Shown: positions 26,616 through 37,484, counted from the first letter of the stretch. The stretch: 64,000 nucleotides of DNA from an uncultured Mucispirillum sp. (GCA_944323205.1 CALURO010000003.1:62001-126000); one strand, 5' to 3'. Made by a program: numbers and translations. Notes: a model not told the origin generated them from the sequence alone.

Positions 26616-26976
26616 TTCAATTAATGTAGTTCCATTTATAGATATTATGCTTGTGCTTTTAACGATAGTGCTTGCAACTGCTACATTTATACAAACTGGT
26701 GCAATACCTGTAAAACTGCCTGAAACATCTGCATCAAGTCAGCAGGTAGAAGGGGTGGTGGTGACTATTTCACAGGATAGTAAAATATATCTCAACGATA
26801 AGCAGGTAAATATAACCGAAATTAGTGAATTAATGAAAAAGCATGACCCTAAAACTACATTTATTACAATATTTGCAGACAGGCGGGCAGCTATTCAGCC
26901 ATTAGCAGAATTGATGGGATATTTAAAAGAAAATAAATTTGAAAAAGTCAGCTTACAAATAGAGGTGAAAAAATAA
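26596..26976 (+). CDS. exbD: ExbD (Ton motor), probable TTG start
   Basis: 126 residues. The membrane helix contains VVPFIDIMLVLLTIVLATATF with the conserved proton-handling Asp (about residue 16), followed by the periplasmic ExbD/TolR domain (VVVTISQDSKIYLNDKQV...ADRRAAIQPLAELMGYL). The strong AAGGAGG at 26583-26589 abuts an ATG at 26590, too close to use, but lies six bases before TTG at 26596. I therefore place the start there. It overlaps exbB by 20 bases, so translation is coupled. Confidence 0.9.
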   Translation: MREKSFDSINVVPFIDIMLVLLTIVLATATFIQTGAIPVKLPETSASSQQVEGVVVTISQDSKIYLNDKQVNITEISELMKKHDPKTTFITIFADRRAAIQPLAELMGYLKENKFEKVSLQIEVKK

Positions 26977-26977
26977 T

Positions 26978-27736
26978 ATGAAGAATGCATTTATATTTTC
27001 ATTAATAATACACTCTACTTTTGTTTTATTAATAGCTGTAATAAGTTCATTTTCTATGAAAACAGTAAATCCTTCATATATACAGCTTTCAATGGAAGTT
27101 TTTAATAATAATGAAGGCAGTGGTAGTATGGCTAAGGGTATAGAATCATCTAATGCAAATATTAATATGCAGCAAAATGCAAATGCATTGCAGAATGCAC
27201 AAAATAATATTGTAGAGAAAAAAGAAGTAATACAAAAAGAATTAAATAAAAACAAGTTAAAAACAGCAGCTTTAAAAAAAGAAGATATAAAAAAAGAAAA
27301 AGTAAATAAAAAGCAGGAAGTAAATAAGAAAAGCTCCCAAGGGGCATTAATGGCTGCAAAAGGTAAGGCTGCAGGCAAGGGGGCTGGTGAAAATGGAAAA
27401 ATGGACGGTGCACCAAAATCAAAAGGCGGGGCAGATGGCGTTTATTCTTTAAAAGAAGTGGATAATATACCAAAATCTTTAAAAAGTGTCCGCCCGATAT
27501 ACCCAGAATATGCAAAAAATATGCGTATAGAAGGTTATGTTCAGGTAAGATTTATTCTTGATGATAAAGGCAGAGTAACTAATTCGCAGGTAATAAAAGC
27601 AGTCCCAGATAATATGTTTGAAAATGCAGCATTAAAGGCTGTTAACCAGTGGAAATTTAAACCTGCAAAAAAAGATGGTAAAGATGTAAAGGTTGCTATG
27701 GTTGTAAAACTTAACTTTAAATTAGACGAAAAATAA
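26978..27736 (+). CDS. tonB: TonB energy-transducing protein
   Basis: 252 residues with an N-terminal anchor (FIFSLIIHSTFVLLIAVIS; the His in the helix is conserved in TonB). A Lys/Asn/Ala-rich linker crossing the periplasm follows, with Pro much rarer than in E. coli TonB. The C-terminal TonB fold spans about 165-252 (RPIYPEYAKNMRIEGYVQVRF and ALKAVNQWKFKPAKKDG). It connects the ExbBD motor to the receptor. Its place in the operon suggests a dedicated TonB. Confidence 0.93.
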   Translation: MKNAFIFSLIIHSTFVLLIAVISSFSMKTVNPSYIQLSMEVFNNNEGSGSMAKGIESSNANINMQQNANALQNAQNNIVEKKEVIQKELNKNKLKTAALKKEDIKKEKVNKKQEVNKKSSQGALMAAKGKAAGKGAGENGKMDGAPKSKGGADGVYSLKEVDNIPKSLKSVRPIYPEYAKNMRIEGYVQVRFILDDKGRVTNSQVIKAVPDNMFENAALKAVNQWKFKPAKKDGKDVKVAMVVKLNFKLDEK

Positions 27737-27752
27737 AATTTGGAGATACATA

Positions 27753-30581
27753 ATGAGTAAAAGATTTAAAAAATTATTTTTTATTTTATTTATTTTACAG
27801 ACTGCATTAATTGCAGGCTGCAAAAAAAGCGAAATCACACAGGTAGAAACAGAATTACTTCCTTTTAGTGACAAAGTCGTTACTGGCACATTAGACAATG
27901 GCTTAAAATATTACATAAGGCAAAATGATTTTCCATCAGATAAAGTAGAACTTCGTTTAAATGTTAGAAGTGGTTCATTAAATGAAACAGAGGAAGAAAG
28001 AGGACTTGCTCATTTTGTAGAGCATATGGCATTTAATGGCACAAAAAACTTTAAAAGTAATGATGTAATTAAATTTATGGAAGAAGCAGGTCTAGTTTTT
28101 GGTAAAGATTCAAATGCTGCCACTTCAACTGATTATACTAACTACCAGCTTACTATCCCTTATGATAATGACAGGCTAATTAATACTGGTTTTTTAATAT
28201 TAAAAGACTGGGCTGTAAATATAACATTTGATGAAAAAGAGATAGAAAAGGAAAAAGGTGTTATTATAGAAGAATGGAGAGCAAGAAATGATGTAAGGTA
28301 TAGAATGAGCGTTGAAAGCCGTAAATATACATTAGCTGGTTCATTATATCCAGAAAGAGACCCTATAGGACTTATAGATATAATTAAAAAGGCAAATAAA
28401 GAGCTTTTAGAAGGATATTATAAAAAATGGTATCGTCCTGATAATATGGCGATTATTGTTGTTGGTAATATAGATACAGAAAAAGCAAAAAAATTAATAA
28501 CAGATAATTTTGCAGATATCCAGCCAATGGATTATGTAAAACCAGCAGATAGAGATGTAGATTACCCAAAAGGCATAAGAACTGCAGTTGTTACAGATAA
28601 GGAAGCAAAAGGTATATTTGCAACACTTTATATATATCATAAAGGAAATAGAACAAAAACTTATAATGAGTTTAAAGAAGATATATTAGAAAGTGGTGCA
28701 ATGAGTATGTTTGCAAGAAGAATGACACTTGATATTCAAGAAAAAAAACTCAATCTGTTATCTTTAAGAGGTAATGCAAATATTTTTGGAGACAGCACTA
28801 AATTGGTTACATTTTCAGGTTCATTTATTCCTAATACATTTAACGAGTCTTTGCAGACTATGTTTTTAGAAATAGAAAGAGTTAAAAGGTTTGGTTTTAC
28901 AAAAGAAGAATTAGAATATTTTAAAAAAACTCAGCTTGCATTTTTAGAAAAAGCTTCTAAGCCTGATTATAAATTTCCATCAAATAAATATGCAGACCAG
29001 TTAAGTTTTTATGATACAAATGGTGGCTATTTTACAGAATTTTATCAAGATAAAGCGCTTGTAGAAAGAGTATTTAATGAAACAAATATTACAAGTTTTA
29101 ATAGAGCATTTCAAAATATGCTTGATTCTAATGATATGCTGTTAATAGTTTCTGCACCAGAAAATCAGTCAGCAGATATTAAAATATCTAATGAAATATT
29201 TAATAAAATGTATGAAACTGCAAAAAAAAGCCAGCTTACACAAGCAGCTTCTCAGGCATTTACAGGTAAACTTATTAATGAAGAAATACAACCGGGCAAA
29301 GTTATATCACAAACAGAAAATAAATCACTTAATGTTACAGAAGTTGTATATGAAAATGGTGTAAAACTATATATAAAAGATAATAAAGAAGAAAATAATA
29401 AATTTGCACTCACTGGTAAAAAACAAGGCGGACTTTCTGTATTATCAGATGATGATTATATATATGCTGATTTAATGACAAAAGTAATAAGCAAAAGTGG
29501 TTTTAAAAATATTTCAAAAAGAAATCTTGATGAACTAATGGCTGGCAAAAATATAAATATTGCACCTGCAGTTACAGAATATACTTTTGATTTCACAGGT
29601 GCTGGCTTTTCAGAAGATATGGAAAGTGCTTTTCAGCTTCTATATAAATATTATACAGCTCCAGTAATTGATGAAAAGTTTTTAAATGCATATATAAACT
29701 CTCTTTCTACTAAAATTACTTTAGAAAAAAATGATGCGAAAATACAGTTTGGTAGAAAAGCAACTGAGGTAATGTATAATGATAATTACAGAAGAAACTA
29801 TCTTTTAGAGAAAGATTTAAAAAATATTAGTGCAGAAAAATTGTTAAATATTTTTAATAATAATTATTTAGATGTTAATAACTATATTTTTGCAGTTTCT
29901 GGCGATATTGAAATAGAAAAAGTAATTGAATTAGGAGCAAAATATTTAGGCTCATTAAATAAGGTTAATAAAAAAGCATATTATGTAGATAGAAATCTGA
30001 ATTTTAGAAAGCATGATGCACTTTATGAAGATTATGGTGATATAGAAAATAGAACTACATTAAATATTATGAAAATGACTCAGCCAAACCATAATGATAA
30101 AGGCAGATATATTGCAGGGCTTGCAAGGAATATTCTAAGCATTAGAATGAGAGAAGATATACGAGAAGAATCAAGTGGTGCATATTCTGTCTCTACTTTT
30201 ATAAGATATATAGAAATTCCAAAAACAGAAGTTTTTACAAGAATCTCTTTCCCATGTGACCCATCAAGAAAAGATGAAGTAAAAGAGAAAGCAGTAAATA
30301 TCTATAATAAGTTTCTTGAAAAAGGAATAAGTGATGAAGAATTACAGGCAGCTAAACTGGTATTAAAAAATAATTACAGTTCTGCGGTTAAAGAAAATAA
30401 ATACTGGATAAATACATTATCATACAACAATTTAATGGGACTTGATATATATTCTTTAGAAGAAATCAATAGTATTATTGATAACTTAACAGTTGCTGAT
30501 GTTAATAAATTTATCAAAGAAAGTTTATATGGAGCTGATACTTTTATAAGCATATTCAATCCGGAGAAAAATCATGACTAG
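27753..30581 (+). CDS. M16-family zinc peptidase lipoprotein (PqqL/FusC-like)
   Basis: 942 residues, lipobox TALIAGC (Cys23). The zinc motif HFVEH is at residues 87-91, with the third ligand Glu in EKEKGVIIEEW (about 167), so the first M16 half is predicted active; the second half (from about 520) is the inactive clam-shell partner with the R/Y substrate-binding region near the end. PqqL and FusC are periplasmic M16 proteases that cut imported ferredoxin in operons with a TonB receptor. The same pairing here suggests cleavage of an imported peptide or small protein. The gene overlaps the next by eight bases. Confidence 0.9.
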   Translation: MSKRFKKLFFILFILQTALIAGCKKSEITQVETELLPFSDKVVTGTLDNGLKYYIRQNDFPSDKVELRLNVRSGSLNETEEERGLAHFVEHMAFNGTKNFKSNDVIKFMEEAGLVFGKDSNAATSTDYTNYQLTIPYDNDRLINTGFLILKDWAVNITFDEKEIEKEKGVIIEEWRARNDVRYRMSVESRKYTLAGSLYPERDPIGLIDIIKKANKELLEGYYKKWYRPDNMAIIVVGNIDTEKAKKLITDNFADIQPMDYVKPADRDVDYPKGIRTAVVTDKEAKGIFATLYIYHKGNRTKTYNEFKEDILESGAMSMFARRMTLDIQEKKLNLLSLRGNANIFGDSTKLVTFSGSFIPNTFNESLQTMFLEIERVKRFGFTKEELEYFKKTQLAFLEKASKPDYKFPSNKYADQLSFYDTNGGYFTEFYQDKALVERVFNETNITSFNRAFQNMLDSNDMLLIVSAPENQSADIKISNEIFNKMYETAKKSQLTQAASQAFTGKLINEEIQPGKVISQTENKSLNVTEVVYENGVKLYIKDNKEENNKFALTGKKQGGLSVLSDDDYIYADLMTKVISKSGFKNISKRNLDELMAGKNINIAPAVTEYTFDFTGAGFSEDMESAFQLLYKYYTAPVIDEKFLNAYINSLSTKITLEKNDAKIQFGRKATEVMYNDNYRRNYLLEKDLKNISAEKLLNIFNNNYLDVNNYIFAVSGDIEIEKVIELGAKYLGSLNKVNKKAYYVDRNLNFRKHDALYEDYGDIENRTTLNIMKMTQPNHNDKGRYIAGLARNILSIRMREDIREESSGAYSVSTFIRYIEIPKTEVFTRISFPCDPSRKDEVKEKAVNIYNKFLEKGISDEELQAAKLVLKNNYSSAVKENKYWINTLSYNNLMGLDIYSLEEINSIIDNLTVADVNKFIKESLYGADTFISIFNPEKNHD

Positions 30582-32388
30582 ATTTTTTGTTATATTATTA
30601 GTTTTGTTTGTTGTTAATGCTGGTTTTTGTCAGCAAATAATTAAAACTCATGCAATATCATTAACAGATACAATAAAGTATGGTGCTGATTTTAAGCACT
30701 ATGAATATGTAAATCCAAATGCACCAAAAGGTGGAACATTTCGCCGTGCATTATACGGCACTTATGACAGCTTTAATATGTTTGCAGTTAAAGGTGTATC
30801 TATGAGTGGTTTAGGTTATATTTATGACAGCCTTTTAACAAGCTCATCTGATGAAGCTGGAACATATTATGGTCTTTTAGCAGAAAGTATTGAATATCCT
30901 GATGATTATTCATGGGTTATTTTTAATTTAAGAAAAAATGCTTACTGGCATGATGGCAAACCTATTACTAGTGATGATGTTGTATTTAGTTTTAATGAAA
31001 TAACAAAAGTAAGTCCATATTATAAAAACTATTATGCATTAATTACAAAAGCAGAATCTCTTGATAAATATAGAGTTAAATTTACATTTAAAAAAGGAGA
31101 AACAAGCAGGGAAATGCCGCTTATTGCAGGCCAGCTAACTATTATTCCAAAACATTACTGGCAGGTAAGAAATTTATCAAAAGCTACTCTTGAAGTGCCG
31201 TTAGGCAGCGGCCCATATAAAATAGCTGATTATTCTGCTGGTAAATCTGTAGTATTAGAAAGAGTAGATAATTACTGGGGTAAAGATATCCCAGTTAATA
31301 AAGGTATGGATAATTTTGACAAAATAATTTTTGAATATTTTAGAGACCAGACAGTTGCATTTGAAGCTTTTAAGGCAGGTCAGTTTGATTTAATTTCTGA
31401 AGGTTCTGGCAAAAGGTGGTATAGAGGTTATACAGGCAGATATTTTGATTTAGGTTATATTAAAAAAGAAGAAATACCTTTTAATAATGGGCAGGGTATG
31501 CGTGGTATTTTTATGAATACATTAAAATATCCACTTAACAATATTAATGTAAGAAAAGCTTTAAACTATGCTTATGATTATGAATGGATAAATAAAAATC
31601 TTTATTTTGGAAACTACAAAAGGTGCGACAGCTTTTTTTCAAATTCACCATTATCAAGCGGGGTAGTGCCATCAAAAGAAGTGCAGGATATTATTAAGCA
31701 GGTAAAGCCAGATGCAGACGAAACATTTTTAACTTCACCATTTTATTTTCCTAAAAATCAAGGAGATAACACAAATAGAAAAAACTTAATTGAAGCAGTG
31801 AAGCTGTTGCAGCAGGCAGGTTATAAAAATGTAGATGGCAAAATGGTAGATAAAAATGGCAGGCCTCTTATTTTAGAAATAGGCTTAACATCTAAATCTC
31901 TTGAAAATGAGCTTGTAATTTTTCAAAAAGCACTTGCAAGAATTGGAGTAGAGTTAAAAATACTATTTCTTGATAACAGCCAGTATATAGAAAAAGTTAG
32001 AAATAAAGATTTTATGCTTATTTATACAGGTATGCGTCAGTCAGAATCTCCGGGTAATGAGCAGCGTTCTATGTGGAGCAGTAGTGCAGCATTAGAAAAA
32101 GGCACTAGAAACTATGCTGCTGTTCGTGATAAAGCTGTTGATAAATTAATAGACTTAATAATAAAGGCACCTAATCGCAAAGATTTGGAACTTTATACTC
32201 AGGCACTAGACAGAATATTGCTTATGGGTTGGTATGTGATACCATCTGGATTTTCTGATAAATACAGGCTTGCATACTGGGATAAATTTGAAAAACCAAA
32301 AATTACACCCCATTACAGTTTAAGCATATCCAGCTGGTGGATTAATACTGAAAAAGAAAGAAAAATCAATGAAATGGTAATAAAATAA
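30574..32388 (+). CDS. yejA: Periplasmic peptide-binding protein, YejA/OppA type
   Basis: A 604-residue SBP family 5 protein with signal peptide ([21 protein letters not shown]). Its N-terminus ([30 protein letters not shown]) is the pattern of YejA-like proteins, which deliver microcin C and other peptides, and the [23 protein letters not shown] segment is characteristic of family 5. The three genes after it are the matching permeases and ATPase. It would receive peptide fragments in the periplasm, plausibly the M16 products. Confidence 0.9.
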   Translation: MTRFFVILLVLFVVNAGFCQQIIKTHAISLTDTIKYGADFKHYEYVNPNAPKGGTFRRALYGTYDSFNMFAVKGVSMSGLGYIYDSLLTSSSDEAGTYYGLLAESIEYPDDYSWVIFNLRKNAYWHDGKPITSDDVVFSFNEITKVSPYYKNYYALITKAESLDKYRVKFTFKKGETSREMPLIAGQLTIIPKHYWQVRNLSKATLEVPLGSGPYKIADYSAGKSVVLERVDNYWGKDIPVNKGMDNFDKIIFEYFRDQTVAFEAFKAGQFDLISEGSGKRWYRGYTGRYFDLGYIKKEEIPFNNGQGMRGIFMNTLKYPLNNINVRKALNYAYDYEWINKNLYFGNYKRCDSFFSNSPLSSGVVPSKEVQDIIKQVKPDADETFLTSPFYFPKNQGDNTNRKNLIEAVKLLQQAGYKNVDGKMVDKNGRPLILEIGLTSKSLENELVIFQKALARIGVELKILFLDNSQYIEKVRNKDFMLIYTGMRQSESPGNEQRSMWSSSAALEKGTRNYAAVRDKAVDKLIDLIIKAPNRKDLELYTQALDRILLMGWYVIPSGFSDKYRLAYWDKFEKPKITPHYSLSISSWWINTEKERKINEMVIK

Positions 32389-32389
32389 T

Positions 32390-33490
32390 ATGAACAACTA
32401 TATACTAAAACGGTTATTTCTTATTATTCCTACTTTGCTCGGTATATTTACTATAAATTTTTTCTTAATACAAGCTGCACCTGGAGGACCTGTTGATACA
32501 ATGATAGCCAAAATAACAGGGCAGACTATAAGTATAGAAGATAGAGCTTTAGGACAGGATACTTCTAATGAAAGAGTAGAGCTTGCAGAAGAAACAAATG
32601 ATTTGTCATCAAAATATGCAGGTGGACAGTATCTTTCTCCAGAATTAATAAAGGAAATAGAAACTCTCTATGGTTTTGATAAGCCAATTATAGAAAGATA
32701 TTTTTTAACATTAAAAAACTATATTTGTTTTGATTTTGGTGATAGTTTTTTTGTGGATAAAAGTGTAATACAAATGATAAAAGAACGACTTCCTGTATCT
32801 ATATCGCTAGGTGTGTGGAGCACTGTTTTAATATATTTGATAAGCATACCGCTGGGTATAAGAAAAGCAGTAAAACATGGCTCTAAATTTGATGTATGGA
32901 GCTCATTTTTTATTATTTTAGGTTCTGCTATCCCTGTTTTTTTATTTGCAGTAATATTAATTATATTTTTTGCAGGAGGCAATTATTTTGCATGGTTTCC
33001 GCTTAGAGGGCTTACTTCAGAGGGCTTTGAATATATGTCATTTATCGGTAAAATTACCGATTACTTGTGGCATATTTTTCTGCCAATATTTAGTATGGTA
33101 ATAGGTGGGTTTGCAGGGCTTACTATGCTAACAAAAAATTCATTTTTAGATGAACTGCATAAGCAGTATGTTATAACTGCAAGAGCAAAAGGAATATCAG
33201 AAAAAAGAGTGTTATATGGTCATGTATTTAGAAATGCAATGCTTATAGTTATATCAGGTCTTCCTGCCACATTTATTTCTATGTTTTTTTCAGGTTCTTT
33301 ACTTATAGAAGTAATATTTTCTTTAAATGGAATGGGGCTTATGGGCTTTGAAGCAGCTCTTAACAGGGATTATCCTGTAATGTTTAGTACTCTATATATT
33401 TTTACTCTTATGGGGCTTTTGCTTAATTTAATTAGTGATATTACATATACACTTGTAGACCCAAGAATATCTTTCAAAGCTGCAGAATGA
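32390..33490 (+). CDS. yejB: Peptide ABC permease, YejB type
   Basis: 366 residues, DppB/OppB-type permease. First membrane segment at about 9-28 ([26 protein letters not shown]), a long periplasmic loop typical of YejB, then five segments. The EAA cytoplasmic loop is [24 protein letters not shown] near residue 262. It starts one base after the yejA stop. Confidence 0.9.
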   Translation: MNNYILKRLFLIIPTLLGIFTINFFLIQAAPGGPVDTMIAKITGQTISIEDRALGQDTSNERVELAEETNDLSSKYAGGQYLSPELIKEIETLYGFDKPIIERYFLTLKNYICFDFGDSFFVDKSVIQMIKERLPVSISLGVWSTVLIYLISIPLGIRKAVKHGSKFDVWSSFFIILGSAIPVFLFAVILIIFFAGGNYFAWFPLRGLTSEGFEYMSFIGKITDYLWHIFLPIFSMVIGGFAGLTMLTKNSFLDELHKQYVITARAKGISEKRVLYGHVFRNAMLIVISGLPATFISMFFSGSLLIEVIFSLNGMGLMGFEAALNRDYPVMFSTLYIFTLMGLLLNLISDITYTLVDPRISFKAAE

Positions 33491-33497
33491 GGATAAT

Positions 33498-34511
33498 ATG
33501 AGCCCAATTTTTAAAAGAAGATTAAAACGATTTAAAAATAATAAGCGTGCTTTTATTTCATTAATTATTTTTACTTTTTTATTTATTGTAAGCTTATTTG
33601 CAGAATTAATAGCAAACGATAAACCTATAATAGTAAATTATAATGATAAATATTACTTTCCAATACTATTTACATATAGTGATAAGGAGTTTGGTGGTTT
33701 TTTTGATACAGAAGCAGATTATAAAGATGAATTTACTTTTTCAGAAATAACAAAAAATGGCTGGGCAGTATGGCCTTTAATACAATACAGCTATGACACT
33801 ATAGAGTATAATCTACAATCACCACCCCCACTGCCACCATCTTTTGATAACCCTTTAGGTATAGATGCTCAAGGAAGAGATGTTTTTGCAAGGCTGATAT
33901 ATGGATTTAGGCTGTCTGTAATATTTGGAATATTACTAACTATTACAACTTCTATTATAGGCATCATTGCAGGAGCATTACAGGGATATTATGGTGGCAA
34001 AGTAGATATTGCAGGGCAAAGGTTTATGGAAATATGGTCAGGTATTCCTATGCTTTACCTGCTTATTATGATAAACAGTATATTAAGACCGGGTTTTTGG
34101 TGGCTGTTATTTATAATGACACTTTTTGGCTGGATGAAGCTTGTAGGTGTGGTGCGTGCAGAGTTTTTAAAAGCAAGAAATTTGGAATATATACAAGCAG
34201 CAAAAGCGATGGGTGTTAAAGATAAGGTAATTATTTTCAGGCATATTTTACCTAATGCATTAGTGGCATCTATAACATTTTTACCATTTATTTTAAGCGG
34301 TTCTATCACATCTCTAACATCATTAGATTTTTTAGGGTTTGGTATGCCTGCTGGCTCACCATCTTTAGGCGAACTATTATCATCAGGTAAAGCAAATATT
34401 CATGCTCCATGGCTTGGCATTTCAGCCTTTGTTTTACTATCGCTGCTATTAAGCCTTTTAGTTTTTATAGGAGAAGGTTTAAGAGATGCTTTTGACCCAA
34501 ATAAAGTATAG
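33498..34511 (+). CDS. yejE: Peptide ABC permease, YejE type
   Basis: 337 residues, OppC/YejE-type permease. After the first membrane segment (about 18-38) comes the large periplasmic insert of YejE (PIIVNYNDKYYFPILFTYSDKEFGG), then GIDAQGRDVFARLIYGFRLS and the EAA loop YIQAAKAMGVKDKVIIFRHI near residue 230. The insert distinguishes YejE from ordinary OppC and supports the Yej assignment. Confidence 0.92.
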   Translation: MSPIFKRRLKRFKNNKRAFISLIIFTFLFIVSLFAELIANDKPIIVNYNDKYYFPILFTYSDKEFGGFFDTEADYKDEFTFSEITKNGWAVWPLIQYSYDTIEYNLQSPPPLPPSFDNPLGIDAQGRDVFARLIYGFRLSVIFGILLTITTSIIGIIAGALQGYYGGKVDIAGQRFMEIWSGIPMLYLLIMINSILRPGFWWLLFIMTLFGWMKLVGVVRAEFLKARNLEYIQAAKAMGVKDKVIIFRHILPNALVASITFLPFILSGSITSLTSLDFLGFGMPAGSPSLGELLSSGKANIHAPWLGISAFVLLSLLLSLLVFIGEGLRDAFDPNKV

Positions 34512-34520
34512 GAGACGGCA

Positions 34521-36092
34521 ATGCTGAAAGTAGAAAATATAGAAATAATTTTTAATACAGAGATTGGTTTAGTAAAAGCAGTAAAGGATTTTTCATTTCA
34601 CGTAAAAAAAGGTGAGATAATGGCAGTAGTAGGAGAAAGCGGCTCTGGAAAATCTGTATGTGCTCTTTCTATAACAGGGCTTTTAAAAGAACAGGGTGCT
34701 GTTATTTCAAAAGGTAGAATATTATTTGAAGGCAAAGCAATAGATTATACTGATGAAAAAAGATTACATGAAATACGCGGTGGTGAAATAGCATATATTT
34801 TTCAAGAGCCTATGGTATCCCTTAACCCTTTACACACTATCTCAAAACAGATTACAGAAAGGCTTATTTATGTAGAAGGTTACAACAAAAAAGAAGCCAG
34901 TCTTAAAGCTGTAGAATTACTAACATTATGCGGTATAAAAAATGCAGAAAACAGATTAAATGATTATCCGCACAATTTTTCTGGCGGCGAAAGACAGCGT
35001 ATTATGATTGCAACAGCCTTAGCTTGTAATCCAAAACTTTTAATTGCTGATGAGCCTACAACAGCATTAGATGTAACTGTTCAACAGCAGATTTTAGATT
35101 TAATCAAAGAATTAAAAGAAAAGTTTAAAATGTCTGTATTACTTATTACTCATGATTTAGGGGTAGTGAAAAAATATGCAGATAATATTGTTGTGGTGAA
35201 AAATGGTGAAGTAGTAGAAAAAGGCACTTGTGAAGAAATATTTAATAATCCTAAAAATGAATATACAAAAACTCTTATTAATACAGAATATGGAAGCCCT
35301 GTTCCGCCATACAGCAGTAAAGAAATATTTAAGGTATCAGATATTAATGTTAAATATAAACTACCTAAGAAATTTTTAAAAAAACAAACTTATTTCCATG
35401 CAGTTAAAAATATTAATTTTTCAATATTAGAAGGGGACAGCCTTGGTATTGTAGGAGAAAGCGGTTCTGGTAAAACAAGTCTAGTTAAAGCTCTTTTGCA
35501 TTTAATAGAGTTTAGCGGAGAAATTCAGTTTGATAATATAAACTTTTCTTCTCTTACAAAAGATTCATTAAGGAAAGCAAGAAAAAATATTCAAATAGTA
35601 TTTCAAGACCCATTTGGCAGTTTAAATCCAAGAATGACTGCAGGTATGATTATCAGCGAAGGTTTAAAAACTTTTGGAAATAAATCTAAGTCAGAAATAA
35701 ATCAAGAAGTGGAAGATATTTTATTAAAAATAGGACTTACGAAAGATTGTAAAAATAGATATCCGCATGAATTTTCTGGAGGTCAAAGGCAGAGAATAGC
35801 TATTGCAAGGGCTATTGTAATGAAACCAAAAGTTATTATTTTTGATGAACCAACATCATCATTAGATAAAAATATTCAACTGCAAATTTTAAAATTATTA
35901 AAAGATTTACAGCAGGAATATAAAATTACTTATATTTTTATAAGTCATGATTTACATATAGTAGAATCTATCTGTAATAATATGATAGTGATGAAAGACG
36001 GCAAAGTAGTAGAATATGGTAAAAGTAATGCAATAATACATAATCCACAAAATGAGTATACGAAAAATTTAATACAAGCAGCATGGTTTTAG
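34521..36092 (+). CDS. yejF: Peptide ABC importer ATPase with two NBDs, YejF type
   Basis: 523 residues with two complete nucleotide-binding domains. Walker A motifs are GESGSGKS (about 38) and GESGSGKT (about 312), signatures SGGERQR and SGGQRQR, Walker [11 protein letters not shown] and [11 protein letters not shown] fused double ATPase is standard for YejF. All catalytic residues appear intact. It powers uptake through YejBE. Confidence 0.93.
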   Translation: MLKVENIEIIFNTEIGLVKAVKDFSFHVKKGEIMAVVGESGSGKSVCALSITGLLKEQGAVISKGRILFEGKAIDYTDEKRLHEIRGGEIAYIFQEPMVSLNPLHTISKQITERLIYVEGYNKKEASLKAVELLTLCGIKNAENRLNDYPHNFSGGERQRIMIATALACNPKLLIADEPTTALDVTVQQQILDLIKELKEKFKMSVLLITHDLGVVKKYADNIVVVKNGEVVEKGTCEEIFNNPKNEYTKTLINTEYGSPVPPYSSKEIFKVSDINVKYKLPKKFLKKQTYFHAVKNINFSILEGDSLGIVGESGSGKTSLVKALLHLIEFSGEIQFDNINFSSLTKDSLRKARKNIQIVFQDPFGSLNPRMTAGMIISEGLKTFGNKSKSEINQEVEDILLKIGLTKDCKNRYPHEFSGGQRQRIAIARAIVMKPKVIIFDEPTSSLDKNIQLQILKLLKDLQQEYKITYIFISHDLHIVESICNNMIVMKDGKVVEYGKSNAIIHNPQNEYTKNLIQAAWF

Positions 36093-36102
36093 GGAGTTAG
36101 TA

Positions 36103-37167
36103 ATGAAAAGAAAATTATTTATAATTGCTTTTATATTTTTATACTCAAATATTTTATATGCAGCAGAATTTAAAATTGATAATTTTACATTAAATATATA
36201 TTCTAATATTTATGGTGATTTTTTTTACAGTTATAATAAGCCTTCTAACTATGTAAATGATATAACAAATTATTTTTCAAGCAGTGCCTTTACAGGTTCA
36301 TCACATATTGGCCTAAATATGAATTATAGTAAAATAAATATCCTGTTTGAAGCAGGTATATCAGATATTATTCGTAAATATTATATAAAATACAATATTA
36401 GTAATGAAGAAAATCATTTTATCTTAATAGGCAGAGATACAACTCTTGCATATTATTCATTTGGTCAAATTGCAAAAAATCTGGCAGAACTTAATGACTA
36501 TGGAACATTAGCAGATAATAGAAGAGTGCAGTTAAAGTATGGAATAAAAAATTTTCAAATAGCTCTAATCCTGCCGTATTTAAGTGAGTGGAACAGTCAG
36601 TATGTTAATGATACATCATCTTTATATGATGGCTTTATAAATATACCTCGTATTGAAACAGCATATAACTATCAATCAAAATATATAGATTTAAAAGTAT
36701 TTGCTGGCTATGGCATATATATATATGAAAGAGATAAAAAATATATAGTGCATTCTGCTAATGCAGGTATTGGAAATAATTTTATAATAGACGATAAAAC
36801 ATCTATGAATATGTCAATATTTTATGGATATAATCTTAATATGACAAATGCTTTATCTAATAGTTCTACTATAAATAATATATTTACAGTTACAAATATA
36901 CATTCCTTTGGCATTGCTGTTGGTTTTAAGTATAAATATAATGATTATCTAACAGCACAAACTGGCTTAGGCTATACTTTTAATTATGCACATAATTATC
37001 AAAGTATAGATGATGCTTTGGGTGGATATTTAAATTTAGAAATAATGCTTAATAAATATTTTAGTATTATACCAGAGATATCTCTATTTAATAATATGAA
37101 TTCCAGTACAGAGCAGTCAGAAGGTTATGATTTTATGGCTGGTATAATGGCACATTTAAAATTGTAA
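36103..37167 (+). CDS. Putative outer-membrane beta-barrel protein
   Basis: 354 residues with a signal peptide (MKRKLFIIAFIFLYSNILYA). It has alternating aromatic/polar strands throughout and a last strand ending MAGIMAHLKL. Tyr and Asn are very frequent. This is the look of a 14-18-stranded porin-like barrel, but no family motif was recognised. It follows yejF by 10 bases with GGGAG before the ATG, so it is the last gene of the operon and may be a porin or export channel serving it. No clear terminator follows. Confidence 0.6.
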   Translation: MKRKLFIIAFIFLYSNILYAAEFKIDNFTLNIYSNIYGDFFYSYNKPSNYVNDITNYFSSSAFTGSSHIGLNMNYSKINILFEAGISDIIRKYYIKYNISNEENHFILIGRDTTLAYYSFGQIAKNLAELNDYGTLADNRRVQLKYGIKNFQIALILPYLSEWNSQYVNDTSSLYDGFINIPRIETAYNYQSKYIDLKVFAGYGIYIYERDKKYIVHSANAGIGNNFIIDDKTSMNMSIFYGYNLNMTNALSNSSTINNIFTVTNIHSFGIAVGFKYKYNDYLTAQTGLGYTFNYAHNYQSIDDALGGYLNLEIMLNKYFSIIPEISLFNNMNSSTEQSEGYDFMAGIMAHLKL

Positions 37168-37255
37168 AATATAATTTTTAGAATATGGTGTTTTTTAACT
37201 AATATGACATATGTTACATTTTTAATAAAAAATAGGATATCCAAAAATATATTTC

Positions 37256-37283
37256 TTGACATATAAAGATTTTCTCTTATACT
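37256..37283 (+). promoter_or_regulatory. Sigma-70 promoter of the met operon
   Basis: TTGACA (37256-37261) and TATACT (37278-37283) are 16 bases apart. Transcription should begin near 37290, at the first base of the riboswitch. Confidence 0.75.
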
Positions 37284-37292
37284 AATCTATAC

Positions 37293-37400
37293 CTTATCGT
37301 GAGCGGTGGAGGGACAGGCCCTTTGAAGCTGCAGCAACCGGCTATATCTTTCATAGCAGATGGTGCTAATTCCTGCTCCATATTTAGGGGAGAGATAAGT
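37293..37400 (+). promoter_or_regulatory. SAM-I (S-box) riboswitch
   Basis: P1 pairs CTTATC (37293-37298) with GATAAG (37394-37399). The conserved core GTGAGCGGTGGAGGGAC, then GCAACCGGC, TGGTGCTAATTCCTGC and GGGGAGAGAT follow in S-box order. It binds S-adenosylmethionine and should switch off metY-metX when SAM is plentiful. The expression platform in 37401-37484 is not a clear terminator; ACCT at about 37431 could pair with the AGGT of the metY ribosome binding site, suggesting translational control. Confidence 0.95.
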
Positions 37401-37484
37401 TCTTATTTTATTTAGTTCTTTTCTACCTGCCTTTATAATAAACCCTTTACGGTAAGCTGTATATTTTATTATGAGGTGTATTTT

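Noticed and set aside
26953..27378. 141-codon minus-strand frame opposite tonB
   Set aside because: It is antisense to the Lys-rich linker of tonB, where long complementary frames are expected; no ribosome binding site.
30574..36092. A simple Opp/Dpp importer
   Set aside because: The YejE insert, the YejA N-terminal pattern and the two-domain ATPase fit the Yej type better.
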